From Acidisoma sp. L85 (lineage in GTDB: Bacteria > Pseudomonadota > Alphaproteobacteria > Acetobacterales > Acetobacteraceae), in assembly GCF_009765865.1 (NCBI RefSeq), contig NZ_LMUQ01000039.1:164412-197179 (forward strand): 32,768 bases of DNA. The letters run 5' to 3'. Positions 1 through 8,089 of the stretch are shown here, piece by piece; position 1 is the stretch's first letter, and each line of letters begins with the position of its first letter. The position numbers and the translations under genes were made by a program. Below the pieces are notes generated by a model, which was given only the letters and a program-made list of their open reading frames with translations, searched no databases and was not told the DNA's origin.

Positions 1-409
1 TCTCCGTATGGTTCTCCACGCTATGGCCGCGCCGCACGATCTCCCGCACCAGCGCCGGATGGGCACGCGCCGCCGCGCCGATGCAGAAGAAGCTCGCTCG
101 CGCCCCGGCCGCGTCGAGCAGATCGAGCACGCGCGGCGTGACCTCCGGATCCGGCCCGTCGTCGAAGGTCAGCGCCACCTCGCCCCGCAGCGCGCTCGCT
201 GGCGGCAGCCGCCGCATATCGGGACCAAGCAACCGGCTGCCGGGCCTCATGCCGACCAGCAGAACGCCATGGTTGAGCACCACGGCGCCGAGCAGCCATC
301 CCGGTGCGATTATGCCGAGCGGCCAGGCGATCAGCGCCAGAACATGGACGGCGACTGTCAGCCGCAATGCCGTCGAAAGCGATGCCCATGCGGCGAGCGG
401 CCGCCTCAT
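1..409 (-). CDS. Polysaccharide deacetylase family protein (partial, C-terminus beyond the left edge)
   Basis: The minus-strand reading frame starts at the ATG at 409 and runs off the window, giving 136 residues. Residues about 15-55 are hydrophobic with two probable membrane segments. They are followed by the NodB-homology signature TFDDGPDP (residues 81-88), whose aspartates are the catalytic base and a metal ligand in carbohydrate esterase family 4. GHSVENHTE at the cut end is the beginning of the second metal-binding motif (HTxxH), so its last histidine is out of view. Such enzymes remove N- or O-acetyl groups from cell-envelope sugars. Its ATG overlaps the stop of the preceding COG4648-type gene (ATGA), so the two are co-transcribed and probably translationally coupled. 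The location suggests a role in modifying the head or sugar part of the APE-like lipid, which is inference. The family call is firm, the substrate unknown. Confidence 0.88.
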   Translation of the reverse strand, partial: MRRPLAAWASLSTALRLTVAVHVLALIAWPLGIIAPGWLLGAVVLNHGVLLVGMRPGSRLLGPDMRRLPPASALRGEVALTFDDGPDPEVTPRVLDLLDAAGARASFFCIGAAARAHPALVREIVRRGHSVENHTE

Positions 410-951
410 TTCAAAATCCGCGCCCGCGTCACCCGGATGCTATCCGCCAGCGTGGCCACCTCATTCGCCGGGTAGCGCCAACGGCGGTAGGCGTATTCAC
501 CGACGAACAGCAGCAGCACCAAGGGGAGATCGAGACCATTGACGAAAAGGGACCAAAGCCGCAGCGGCGCAAAGGCGAGCAACAGCCCGGACCCAATGAC
601 CTGGCCAAGGCCGAACAGCGTCCAGACCATGGTCACCCGCCGCGTATAGCGCCTGATGCGCGGCGTGAGCGGGCCCTGCACCTGCTCCGCCATCAACGTG
701 ACGAGCGGCGTCTGGCCTTTCACCAGGGAGCGGCCAAAGAGCAGCGTCAGCCCAAGATAGATCGCGGCGTGGGACACCGCCGTCACGCTCACCATGCCCC
801 AGCGCGCCTCGCGCGGCAGGCGATGCAGTCTCGCCGAGACGGTCGCGATCAGCAGGGTCACTGCGCAGCCGATAACAAGAATGGTGAGCGCAGCCGCCAG
901 GATTCGCGGCGTCAATGTCCTGCCGCGAGACCGCCTCAGCTCGGTAGACAT
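406..951 (-). CDS. COG4648-like integral membrane protein of APE/eFAS-type clusters
   Basis: This 181-residue protein is strongly hydrophobic, with about four probable membrane helices at residues 16-40, 51-72, 107-128 and 137-155. Charged loops between them contain many Arg residues, as expected for inner-membrane topology. Small membrane proteins of this kind recur in aryl-polyene and related type II fatty-acid-like clusters, and no enzymatic motif is visible. It is the first gene of the minus-strand arm, diverging from the acyl carrier protein gene, and its stop overlaps the start of the deacetylase gene. By family and position it probably supports assembly or export of the polyene lipid, perhaps as a flippase-like or scaffolding component. 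The COG4648 assignment rests on length, topology and neighbourhood, not on a diagnostic motif. Confidence 0.7.
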   Translation of the reverse strand: MSTELRRSRGRTLTPRILAAALTILVIGCAVTLLIATVSARLHRLPREARWGMVSVTAVSHAAIYLGLTLLFGRSLVKGQTPLVTLMAEQVQGPLTPRIRRYTRRVTMVWTLFGLGQVIGSGLLLAFAPLRLWSLFVNGLDLPLVLLLFVGEYAYRRWRYPANEVATLADSIRVTRARILK

Positions 952-1033
952 CGGATCATTCGGCGCAAAACCTCTAGCCTGGAATGGAAGCGTTGCGGCG
1001 CCCGTTCGGTTCGTTGTAGGGCTGCCATAGTCC

Positions 1034-1039
1034 TATAAA
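1034..1039 (+). promoter_or_regulatory. Possible -10 element of the APE-like operon
   Basis: TATAAA lies in the divergent gap, 16 bases before the GTG of the acyl carrier protein gene. No convincing -35 box sits at normal spacing; TTGTAG at 1014-1019 is only 14 bases upstream. It would place transcription start near 1046 and leave almost no leader for the GTG at 1055, or about 90 bases for the alternative ATG at 1139. Confidence 0.3.
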
Positions 1040-1054
1040 CAATGAGAAACCTTC

Positions 1055-1387
1055 GTGACCCTGCCCTCCTCGATCGCCAGCCAGACCAACGAGGAGCCGA
1101 CGGCATCCACGACCGGGATCGCGGCCGGACAGACCGAAATGGAGCAGGAACTGGCGCGGCTCATCGTCACGACGCTGCAACTCGAAATCACGCCCGAGCA
1201 GATCGTCCCGACCGAACCGATGTTCCGCGAGGGCCTCGGATTGGATTCCATCGATGCGCTCGAACTCTCGCTGGCCGTCTCCACGGAATATGGCGTCGAA
1301 CTTAAGGCGGATGACGAGCGAAATGGCGAAATCTTCGCCAGCCTGCGCAGCCTCGCCCGGCATGTGACGGAGCGGCGCACGCGATAG
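1055..1387 (+). CDS. Acyl carrier protein
   Basis: The 110-residue product carries the carrier-protein signature GLDSIDALEL, with Ser65 as the predicted attachment site for phosphopantetheine. The helical ACP core spans residues 29-110. It would hold the growing polyene chain as a thioester while the ketosynthase and dehydratases act. The start is ambiguous. The GTG at 1055 has only a weak GAGAAA upstream. The ATG at 1139 would give an 82-residue protein of normal ACP length. The 84 bases between them have GC-rich third positions and look coding, so the longer form is kept. It is the first gene of the plus-strand operon and the only ACP visible, although APE clusters usually encode two. Confidence 0.9.
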   Translation: MTLPSSIASQTNEEPTASTTGIAAGQTEMEQELARLIVTTLQLEITPEQIVPTEPMFREGLGLDSIDALELSLAVSTEYGVELKADDERNGEIFASLRSLARHVTERRTR

Positions 1388-1414
1388 CCGTCGCTTGATC
1401 CGCTTAGCCCCACC

Positions 1415-2743
1415 GTGATCCCCCTCATTGAGCGTCCGACCGATGCCGTCCTGTTCCAGGGGCCCGGCTGGGAAGTGCGGCCGCCCACGCTGCTCGCCGA
1501 TGTCGCGCGCGTCGCGGCGATGTTGCCGGAGGGCGTGACGGTCGCGAATTGCTGCCAGCAACGCTACTGGTTCGTCGTCGCCTTCCTCGCCGCCCTCAGC
1601 CGGGGCGCGGTGAGTCTACTGAGCGGCGACCAGTCCCCCGCCCGCCTCGCCGCCTTTGCCGAGAGTTATCCCGGCCTGGTCTCCATCTCGGACGATCCAG
1701 CCCTGGCCAGTCCCTTGCCGCATGTGATGATCGGCCCCCGCCCCGCCACGCACGAAAACGCGCCAATCCCGGCCATCCCCGCCGAGCAATCCGCGATGAT
1801 CGTCTTCACCTCCGGCAGCACCGGCGAGCCCTCGGGCACCGCGAAGCGCTGGGGGGAACTCGTCGCCCGCAGCCGCGCCGCTGGCGTGCAATTCGCGCTG
1901 ACCGAAGCGGCGCCCTCCGCCGTCATCGGCACCGTGCCACCGCAGCACATGTACGGCTGCGAGACCACCGTGCTGCTGCCGTTGCACGCGCCCGTTTCCA
2001 GCTGGTGCGGTCCCGTCTTCTACCCCGCCGACATCCGCGCCGCGCTGGACGCCGTGCCGGGTCCGCGCATCCTGGTCACCACGCCGCTCCAGCTCCGCGC
2101 GATCCTACGGCTGGATCCTCCGCAGCGCCCGCCGGAGCGCATCATCTCGGCCACCGCGCCGCTCGACCCCGAAACCGCCGCCGCCGCCGAGACTGCCTTT
2201 GGCAGTATCGTCGAGGAGATTTTCGGCGCCTCGGAAGTCGGCTCCATCGCCAGCCGGCGCACCACGGCGGGGCCGCTCTGGACGCTCTATCCCAGCGTCA
2301 CGCTAGGGGGCACCGAAGAGTCTCCGCTGATCACGGCACCCGGCGCCGAGCCGCGTCGCCTCAACGATGTGATCGAATTGGAGGCGGATGGTCGCCGCTT
2401 CCGCTTGATGGGCCGCAGCAGTGACCTTGTGAAGCTTGGCGGCCGCCGCGCTTCACTCGCTGGCCTCGGCCGGATCCTGACGAGCATCGAGGGCGTGGAG
2501 GACGGCGTTTTCCTCGCCCCCGATGATCTCGACCGCAACGATGCCGCCCGCCTGATCGCTTTCGTTGTCGCGCCCACCCGCGCCAGCGCCGAGATCCTCA
2601 TGGAGCTCCGGCAGTCGGTCGATCCCGTCTTCCTGCCGCGCCGGCTCATCCACCTGCCGGCTTTGCCGCGCACGCCGATGGGCAAGCTGCCGCGCCAGGC
2701 GCTGCTCGACCTGCTGGCGGAGACCTCGGGCAACGCGACGTGA
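1415..2743 (+). CDS. AMP-dependent acyl/aryl-ACP ligase (ApeH-like)
   Basis: The 442-residue protein belongs to the ANL adenylating superfamily. The ATP-binding loop FTSGSTGEPSG starts at residue 131, the aromatic/acid motif FGASEVG lies at 270-276, the hinge motif GRSSDLVK at 333-340, and the catalytic lysine is probably Lys424 in TPMGKLPR. It is somewhat shorter than typical acyl-CoA synthetases of 500 or more residues, like the ligases of aryl-polyene clusters. It would activate an aryl or fatty acid as an adenylate and pass it to the neighbouring ACP as starter unit. It begins with GTG 27 bases after the ACP gene and its stop overlaps the GTG of the next gene (GTGA). The substrate cannot be read from the sequence. 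Confidence 0.88.
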   Translation: MIPLIERPTDAVLFQGPGWEVRPPTLLADVARVAAMLPEGVTVANCCQQRYWFVVAFLAALSRGAVSLLSGDQSPARLAAFAESYPGLVSISDDPALASPLPHVMIGPRPATHENAPIPAIPAEQSAMIVFTSGSTGEPSGTAKRWGELVARSRAAGVQFALTEAAPSAVIGTVPPQHMYGCETTVLLPLHAPVSSWCGPVFYPADIRAALDAVPGPRILVTTPLQLRAILRLDPPQRPPERIISATAPLDPETAAAAETAFGSIVEEIFGASEVGSIASRRTTAGPLWTLYPSVTLGGTEESPLITAPGAEPRRLNDVIELEADGRRFRLMGRSSDLVKLGGRRASLAGLGRILTSIEGVEDGVFLAPDDLDRNDAARLIAFVVAPTRASAEILMELRQSVDPVFLPRRLIHLPALPRTPMGKLPRQALLDLLAETSGNAT

Positions 2744-3048
2744 GCGATCCGCCGGTAAGGCTCGGCCAGTTCACCATCGCCGCTGATCACCCGGCTCTCC
2801 CCGGCCACTTCCCCGGCAACCCGATCGTGCCGGGCGTCGTGCTGCTGGACCAGGCGCTCTCGCTGATCCGATCCCACACGGGCGGCAGCGCGCGCGGCCT
2901 GCGAGTGAAGTTCACCGCCGTAGTGAAAGCGGGCGAGACGATCGAGGTTTCGCTTACTACGCAAGCGCCCGGCCCACTCGGCTTTTCCGCTCTGCGCAAT
3001 GGCCGAACCGTGATGAGCGGCAGCCTGCGGCTGGACCCGCCTACGTGA
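2740..3048 (+). CDS. ApeI-like 3-hydroxyacyl-ACP dehydratase (hotdog fold)
   Basis: This 102-residue single hotdog domain shows the FabA/FabZ-type sequence HPALPGHFPGNPIVPG (residues 17-32), with His23 the likely catalytic histidine. The motif strongly resembles the ApeI subunit of aryl-polyene synthases. There the small ApeI subunit pairs with ApeP to dehydrate 3-hydroxyacyl-ACP to a trans double bond, and an ApeP-like protein is encoded later in this operon (8880-9347). It starts at GTG within GTGA, overlapping the ligase stop. Its own stop overlaps the GTG of the acyltransferase gene, so translation of the three genes is probably coupled. Confidence 0.87.
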   Translation: MSDPPVRLGQFTIAADHPALPGHFPGNPIVPGVVLLDQALSLIRSHTGGSARGLRVKFTAVVKAGETIEVSLTTQAPGPLGFSALRNGRTVMSGSLRLDPPT

Positions 3049-3941
3049 GCTGGACGACAGAGCGTGAACGCGGCAGCGCCCATCTGCTGCGCCTGACCTG
3101 CTGGCTGACGCTGACCTGCGGCTGGCGGATCGGCCGGCTGCTGCTCTACCCGATTACACTATATTATTACGTGACCGCATCGGGTCCCCGCGCCGCCTCC
3201 CGCGACTATCTCCGCCGCGTCCTCGGCCGCCCCGCCCGCGCGAGCGACGTGCTGCGGCACATCTTCACCTTCGCCTCAGTCACCCTCGACCGCGCCTTCC
3301 TGCTCTCCGGCCGCACCGAACGCTTCGCAATCTCCGTCGAGGGCCTCGACGCACTAACCGCGCTCCTCAGTCGCGGCAAAGGCTGCATCCTGCTCGGCTC
3401 CCATCTCGGCAGCTTCGACGTGCTGCGCGATTTCGGCCGAACCTCGCCGGTGCGGGTGAGCGCAGTGATGTATCGTCGCCCCGGCAGCCCGATGAGCCGT
3501 CTGATGGAGACCCTCGATCCCGACCTCTGGCGGGACGTCATCACCATCGGCAGCCCCGATGCTATGCTGCGAGTCCAAGAGAATCTCGCGCGCGGCGAAA
3601 TCGTCAGCTTCCTCGCCGACCGCGACCCGGATGCCAGACCGGACCGCATCGCCACGGTCGATTTCCTCGGCGGCCGTGCCGATTTCCCCACCGGCCCCTT
3701 TATCCTCGCGGCAGTGTTGGGGGCTCCGGTCGTGCTGTTCTACGGCATCCGCCTGGGTCCCCGCCGCTACGTCGTGCGGTTCGAGCATTTCGCCGCAACC
3801 ATCACGCTCGGCCGCGCCACCCGGCGAGATGATCTGGCGGCGCTGGTTTCGCGCTACAGTGCGAGCCTGGCGGCGCAATGCCGCGCGGCACCCTTCAACT
3901 GGTTCAACTTCTTCCCCTTCTGGAAAGACCCTTCCGCATGA
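3045..3941 (+). CDS. LpxL/HtrB-like lysophospholipid-type acyltransferase
   Basis: The 298-residue protein has the HX4D acyltransferase motif as HLGSFD (His120, Asp125), preceded by an N-terminal hydrophobic anchor (about 15-45) whose YPITLYYYV is typical of the lipid A acyltransferase family. Further family signatures are FLADRDPDARPD near residue 190 and the C-terminal FNWFNFFPFW. Members in APE-like clusters are thought to join the polyene acyl chain to a lipid or sugar acceptor at the inner membrane. It is not the housekeeping LpxL, judging by its position inside the operon (inference). The start is GTG at 3045, overlapping the dehydratase stop. The end overlaps the ATG of the LolA-like gene. 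Confidence 0.9.
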   Translation: MSWTTERERGSAHLLRLTCWLTLTCGWRIGRLLLYPITLYYYVTASGPRAASRDYLRRVLGRPARASDVLRHIFTFASVTLDRAFLLSGRTERFAISVEGLDALTALLSRGKGCILLGSHLGSFDVLRDFGRTSPVRVSAVMYRRPGSPMSRLMETLDPDLWRDVITIGSPDAMLRVQENLARGEIVSFLADRDPDARPDRIATVDFLGGRADFPTGPFILAAVLGAPVVLFYGIRLGPRRYVVRFEHFAATITLGRATRRDDLAALVSRYSASLAAQCRAAPFNWFNFFPFWKDPSA

Positions 3942-4537
3942 GTGCAGGCGCGCTCCACTTCCGCCGCCGCAGCCTGCCGGTGTTCGCCCTTCTGTTAGCC
4001 TGCGCACCCTGCGTCAGCCGTGCCAGTTCGGTGCCGCCGCTCGCCGGCATCATGGCCGATCTCGCCGCCATGCCAGACCGGCGGGCCGATTTCACCGAGG
4101 AGAAGCGGCTCTCGAGCCTCACGACGCCGCTCGTCAGCCGGGGCCAGCTGCTCTACCGCCGGCCGTCCTATCTCGAGAAAATCACGCTCTCCCCGAAGCC
4201 CGAGCGCCTCATCGTCAGCGGCGAGACGCTCATCATCCAATCCGGCAGCGCCCCGGCGCGCCAGATCGATCTCAGCGAACATCCGATAGTGCAGGCCATG
4301 GTCGACACCATCCGAGGCACCATCGCCGGCGATCTCGCCACCCTGGAGCGCTACTACACCATCACCCAGCAGGGCGACCGCTCCGCCTGGCAACTCACCA
4401 TGATCCCAACCGACCCGCGCATGGCCAAGCGGATCAAGGTGATCGAGGTTGCTGGACGCGGCATCGACGTGCAGCGCATCCGAACCACCCAGGCCAATGG
4501 CGACGAGGATCTGCTAACGATCCGAACGATCGAGTAG
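3938..4537 (+). CDS. LolA-like outer-membrane lipid carrier protein
   Basis: The start chosen is the ATG at 3938, which overlaps the acyltransferase stop (ATGA); an upstream in-frame ATG at 3878 lies entirely inside that gene. The 199-residue product opens with positively charged residues and the hydrophobic stretch LPVFALLLACAPC, then SRASS, a probable Sec signal peptide. The mature part resembles the LolA fold: DFTEEKRL near residue 45, then RGQLLYRRPSYLEKI and LIVSGETLII, the alternating strands of the half-barrel that holds acyl chains. It would ferry the polyene lipid across the periplasm after the MMPL pump encoded next. This family is a standard component of aryl-polyene clusters. Confidence 0.85.
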   Translation: MSAGALHFRRRSLPVFALLLACAPCVSRASSVPPLAGIMADLAAMPDRRADFTEEKRLSSLTTPLVSRGQLLYRRPSYLEKITLSPKPERLIVSGETLIIQSGSAPARQIDLSEHPIVQAMVDTIRGTIAGDLATLERYYTITQQGDRSAWQLTMIPTDPRMAKRIKVIEVAGRGIDVQRIRTTQANGDEDLLTIRTIE

Positions 4538-4601
4538 GATTCCCCCGCTGCCCGCCCGCTCCCGTCCCTGGCCACTACTGCTCGCGCTGATCGCCAGCGC
4601 T

Positions 4602-6890
4602 TTGTTCGCCGCCGCGATCTTCACGCACGTGCGGCTTCGCAGCGACATCTCGGCGCTACTCCCCACCGGCCGCACCGCGACGACCCGGTTCATGCTGCAG
4701 GAGGTGCAATCGGGTGTCGCCGCCAGCTTGGTGCTGATCGGCCTGGAGAGCGCGCCACCCGCCGCGCTTGCCGCGACCAGCGACCGGATGACCGAGACGT
4801 TGCGCCGAAGGGGGCTTTTCACCTTTGCCGATAATGGCCGCGACCTGGTGAGCGAGGCGGATCAGCAACGGTTATTTCGCAGCCGCTACCTGCTGTCACC
4901 CGCCACCACCGCAGCCGCTTTCGAGGTTCCAGCCCTGCGTCAGGATTTCCAGAACCTTCTGGACGAACTGCAATCCTCCGCCTCGCCGCTGGTCCAGCAA
5001 TTCGGCCTGCCCGACCCGACCGGCGCCTTCCCCGCGTTGCTGAGCCTCGCCGGAGGCAGCCAGCACGCGGCGATCCGGGATGGCGTCTGGTTCGCGCCCG
5101 ACCAAAACCGCGCGCTGCTCGTCGCCCGCCTGCGTGGCGACAGCTCCTCGCTCGCCGTGCAGGACGCGGCGCTCCACGCCATCGACCAAGCTTTCGACAC
5201 GGCACGCCAAGGAACGTCCGGACTGCGCCTTCTCGTCTCGGGACCCGCCGTCTTCGCCCGAGATGCCGCCCATGCCATCCGGGCCGATGTCATACGGCTG
5301 TCCGTTATGTCCGCGCTGCTGGTCGCCGGATTGCTCGTCTGGCGCTTTCGCAATCCGCTCGTGATCGCTGCCATCGCCGTGCCCTTGGTCCTGAGCACCG
5401 CCGTCGCGGCGCTCGCCGTGCAGCTCGTGTTTGGCTTCCTGCACGGCATCACGCTCGGCTTCGGCATGACGATGCTGGGGGTCACGGTCGACTACCCCGT
5501 GCTCCTCATTGGCCATCGCAAACGCGGCGAGGCTCCAGCGGGCACCTGGGCGCGGATCGGCCGCGCTTTCACGCTGGCGGTCGCGACGGCGGCGCTTGGG
5601 CTCAGCGGCATGGCCTTCGCGCGTTTCCCGGGCCTCGCCCAGCTCGGCGTCTTCTCCATCGCTGGGGTCCTCACGGCTGCCGCGGCGACGCGGTTCATCC
5701 TGCCGCGCCTGATCGTCGCCGCCGACCTTGCCCCGGTCTGGGCCGGCGACCCGCGCCGCCTGGACGGCATTGAGCGCCTCCGCCATGGCCGTCTGTGGGC
5801 GCTGCTGCCGGTTGCGGTCGCGGCGCTGGGGCTAGTCCTCCTCGGAGGCCCACGCTGGCAGCACGACCTCAATGCCCTCAGCCCGGTCCCCGCCGCCAGC
5901 CTCGCGCTCGACGCCAAGCTGCGCGCTGAACTGGGCGCGCCCGATGTCGGCGAGGTGCTCGTTGTCCAAGGCGCAACGGCCGAGGCGGTTCTGCAACGAG
6001 AGGAAGCGCTGCGCCCGGCGCTTGACCGCCTCACCCGGGATGGCGTCATCCAGGGCGCGCAAGACGCCGCGAGTCTTCTCCCGAGCGCCGCGCTTCAGCG
6101 TGCCCGCCAGCAGGCGCTTCCCGATGCGGCGACGCTCTCCGCCCGTGTTGCCGAGGCGGCGCAGGGTCTGCCGTTCACGCCCCAAGCCTTCGACCCCTTC
6201 AAGGCGGATGTCGCAGCGGCCCGCGCCGCAACACCTCTCGGCCCGGCCGATATCATCAACCCAGCGCTCGCCGCTCAGCTCGGTGCGCTGCTCGTTCACC
6301 GCGACGGAACCTGGATCGGCATCATCGCGCCGCGCACGGTCACCTCCTCCGCCCGCTTCGTCGCCGCCTTCGCTGGCCAACCCGACATCACCGTTCTCGA
6401 CGTGAGCGCGGAGATGCGCGGACTCGTCGCCGGCTATACGCGGCAGGCGTTGCCATGGCTTGGTGCGGGCGCCGCCGCGGCCCTGATCGCTCTGCTCGTC
6501 GGCCTGCGAGACTTTTGGCGCGTCGCCCGCGTCATCGGCGCCATCGGCGCCTCGCTGCTGGTGACCGTGGCACTACTGACAGCCTTCGGTATCCGCCTAT
6601 CGCTGATCCATGTCGTCGCCCTGCAGTTCGTGGCCGGCGTCGGGCTGGATTACGCGCTGTTCTTTGCCCGCACCCAACTCGATGGCGAGGAGCGGTCGCG
6701 AACCTTTCGGACGCTCATCACCTGCAACGCCATGGCGCTGCTCACCTTCGGCCTGCTCTACACCTGCCAGACACCCTTGCTGCGGATGATTGGCGAGACA
6801 GTGGCGATTGGCGTGGTCACAAGTCTCGTTTTCGCGTTTTTCTTCGTCGGGCCGCGTCCCGCGCGCATTACCCGGACGGACGCCATCTGA
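4602..6890 (+). CDS. MMPL/RND-family lipid exporter
   Basis: The reading frame encodes at least 762 residues with the MMPL layout: an N-terminal helix, a periplasmic domain, a helix bundle (about 225-375, with GMTMLGVTVDYPVLLIGHR), a second periplasmic domain, and a second bundle (about 620-755, with GVGLDYALFFART). The paired acidic residues in GVTVDY and GVGLDY match the proton-relay segments of RND permeases. It would extract or transport the polyene lipid in step with the LolA-like carrier encoded just upstream. The boundary given is the first ATG/GTG/TTG codon (TTG at 4602), but it cuts the first helix in half. The frame is open back to 4518, and CTG at 4548 or ATT at 4539 would restore the helix, so the true protein is probably about 780 residues. 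Confidence 0.9.
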   Translation: MFAAAIFTHVRLRSDISALLPTGRTATTRFMLQEVQSGVAASLVLIGLESAPPAALAATSDRMTETLRRRGLFTFADNGRDLVSEADQQRLFRSRYLLSPATTAAAFEVPALRQDFQNLLDELQSSASPLVQQFGLPDPTGAFPALLSLAGGSQHAAIRDGVWFAPDQNRALLVARLRGDSSSLAVQDAALHAIDQAFDTARQGTSGLRLLVSGPAVFARDAAHAIRADVIRLSVMSALLVAGLLVWRFRNPLVIAAIAVPLVLSTAVAALAVQLVFGFLHGITLGFGMTMLGVTVDYPVLLIGHRKRGEAPAGTWARIGRAFTLAVATAALGLSGMAFARFPGLAQLGVFSIAGVLTAAAATRFILPRLIVAADLAPVWAGDPRRLDGIERLRHGRLWALLPVAVAALGLVLLGGPRWQHDLNALSPVPAASLALDAKLRAELGAPDVGEVLVVQGATAEAVLQREEALRPALDRLTRDGVIQGAQDAASLLPSAALQRARQQALPDAATLSARVAEAAQGLPFTPQAFDPFKADVAAARAATPLGPADIINPALAAQLGALLVHRDGTWIGIIAPRTVTSSARFVAAFAGQPDITVLDVSAEMRGLVAGYTRQALPWLGAGAAAALIALLVGLRDFWRVARVIGAIGASLLVTVALLTAFGIRLSLIHVVALQFVAGVGLDYALFFARTQLDGEERSRTFRTLITCNAMALLTFGLLYTCQTPLLRMIGETVAIGVVTSLVFAFFFVGPRPARITRTDAI

Positions 6891-6904
6891 TAGACGCGCC
6901 TGAC

Positions 6905-8089
6905 ATGCTTCCGCTCGACATCACGCACGGTACCATCGTGAGCGCTCTCGGCCGTGGCGCCGCGGCGACCCTGGCCTCCCTGCGTGACCGCCGCACCGGC
7001 CTCGCGCCCTGCGATTTCGCGGGCGTGACGGCTGGCTATGTCGGCCAGGTCGCCGGCCTCGACGAACATGCGCTGCCCCTGCCCCTCGCCGCCTTTGATT
7101 GCCGCAACCATCGCCTCGCGGATCTGGCTCTCCGCGCGGACGGTTTCGCTGAAGCTGTCGCCGAAGCGCGCGAACGCCTTGGGCCTGCCCGGATCGCCGT
7201 CGTGGTCGGGACCAGCACCTCCGGCATCCTCGCCTGCGAGCAGGCGTTTCAGCATCGCGACCCCGCCACCGGCGCGCTTCCCGCCAGCTTCGACTATGTC
7301 CACACCCATGACATCTTCGCCCTGGCGCGTTTCGTTCGCACCGCGCTCGGGCTGCGCGGTCCGGCGATGACCGTCTCGGTGGCCTGCGCCTCCAGCGCCC
7401 GCGCCTTCATGGACGCCGCCCATCTCATCGCGAGCGGCGCATGCGATGCGGCCGTGGTCGGCGGCGCCGACAGCCTTTGCGGCATGACGCTGCGCGGCTT
7501 CGCGGCGCTCGAACTCATCTCTCCCGGCCCGTCGCGCCCCTGCGACGCGGCACGCGATGGCATTTCGATCGGCGAGGCTTCCGGCTTTATGCTGCTGGAA
7601 CGAGCCTCACGCGGACACGCCGGCATCACGCTTCTCGGCGCCGGCGCGACATCGGACGGCTACCACATCTCGGCCCCTCGTCCGGACGGTGCCGGAGCAA
7701 TCGGCGCCATGCGCGGCGCCCTGGCCGCCGCCGCGCTTCCGGCCGACGCGATCGACTATGTGAACCTGCATGGCACCGGCACTCGCGCCAATGACGCGGC
7801 CGAGGATCATGCCGTGACCGAAGTTTTCGGCCCCGGCGTGCCTTGCAGTTCCACCAAGGGCTGGTCGGGCCACACGATGGGATCCTGCGGCGTGCTGGAA
7901 GCGATGATCGCCACGCTCTGCCTCACCCATGGCTTCATCCCTGGCTGTCTCGGCGTAACCGAACTCGATTCCAGCTTTCGCTCGGGCGTTACGACCGCCA
8001 ACGAAGACCGCCCGTTGCGCCACGTCATGAGCAACGCCTTCGGTTTCGGCGGCGTCAATTGCAGCCTCGTCTTCGGCCATCGCGCGTGA
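6905..8089 (+). CDS. Beta-ketoacyl-ACP synthase (ApeO-like condensing enzyme)
   Basis: The 394-residue thiolase-fold protein has the full KAS catalytic set: Cys161 in SVACASSA, His289 in NLHGTGT, Lys318 in SSTKGWSGH, and His323. The C-terminal NAFGFGGVN is the glycine-rich oxyanion loop. It condenses acyl-ACP with malonyl-ACP to extend the polyene. The frame is open much further upstream inside the MMPL gene, but the ATG at 6905, 14 bases after the MMPL stop, gives a normal KAS length and begins just before the conserved N-terminus. The next gene encodes a shortened ketosynthase without the active-site Cys, so the two probably form a KS:chain-length-factor pair as described for ApeO and ApeC. 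Confidence 0.93.
   Translation: MLPLDITHGTIVSALGRGAAATLASLRDRRTGLAPCDFAGVTAGYVGQVAGLDEHALPLPLAAFDCRNHRLADLALRADGFAEAVAEARERLGPARIAVVVGTSTSGILACEQAFQHRDPATGALPASFDYVHTHDIFALARFVRTALGLRGPAMTVSVACASSARAFMDAAHLIASGACDAAVVGGADSLCGMTLRGFAALELISPGPSRPCDAARDGISIGEASGFMLLERASRGHAGITLLGAGATSDGYHISAPRPDGAGAIGAMRGALAAAALPADAIDYVNLHGTGTRANDAAEDHAVTEVFGPGVPCSSTKGWSGHTMGSCGVLEAMIATLCLTHGFIPGCLGVTELDSSFRSGVTTANEDRPLRHVMSNAFGFGGVNCSLVFGHRA

Noticed and set aside
6455-6904. N-terminal extension of the ketosynthase frame of 150 codons
   Set aside because: It lies wholly inside the MMPL exporter gene in another frame and has no KAS-like sequence. The ATG at 6905 gives a normal protein.
7843-8085. N-terminal extension of the chain-length-factor frame
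   Set aside because: It overlaps the conserved end of the ketosynthase gene in another frame and is rich in Arg/His/Pro, typical of shadow translation.
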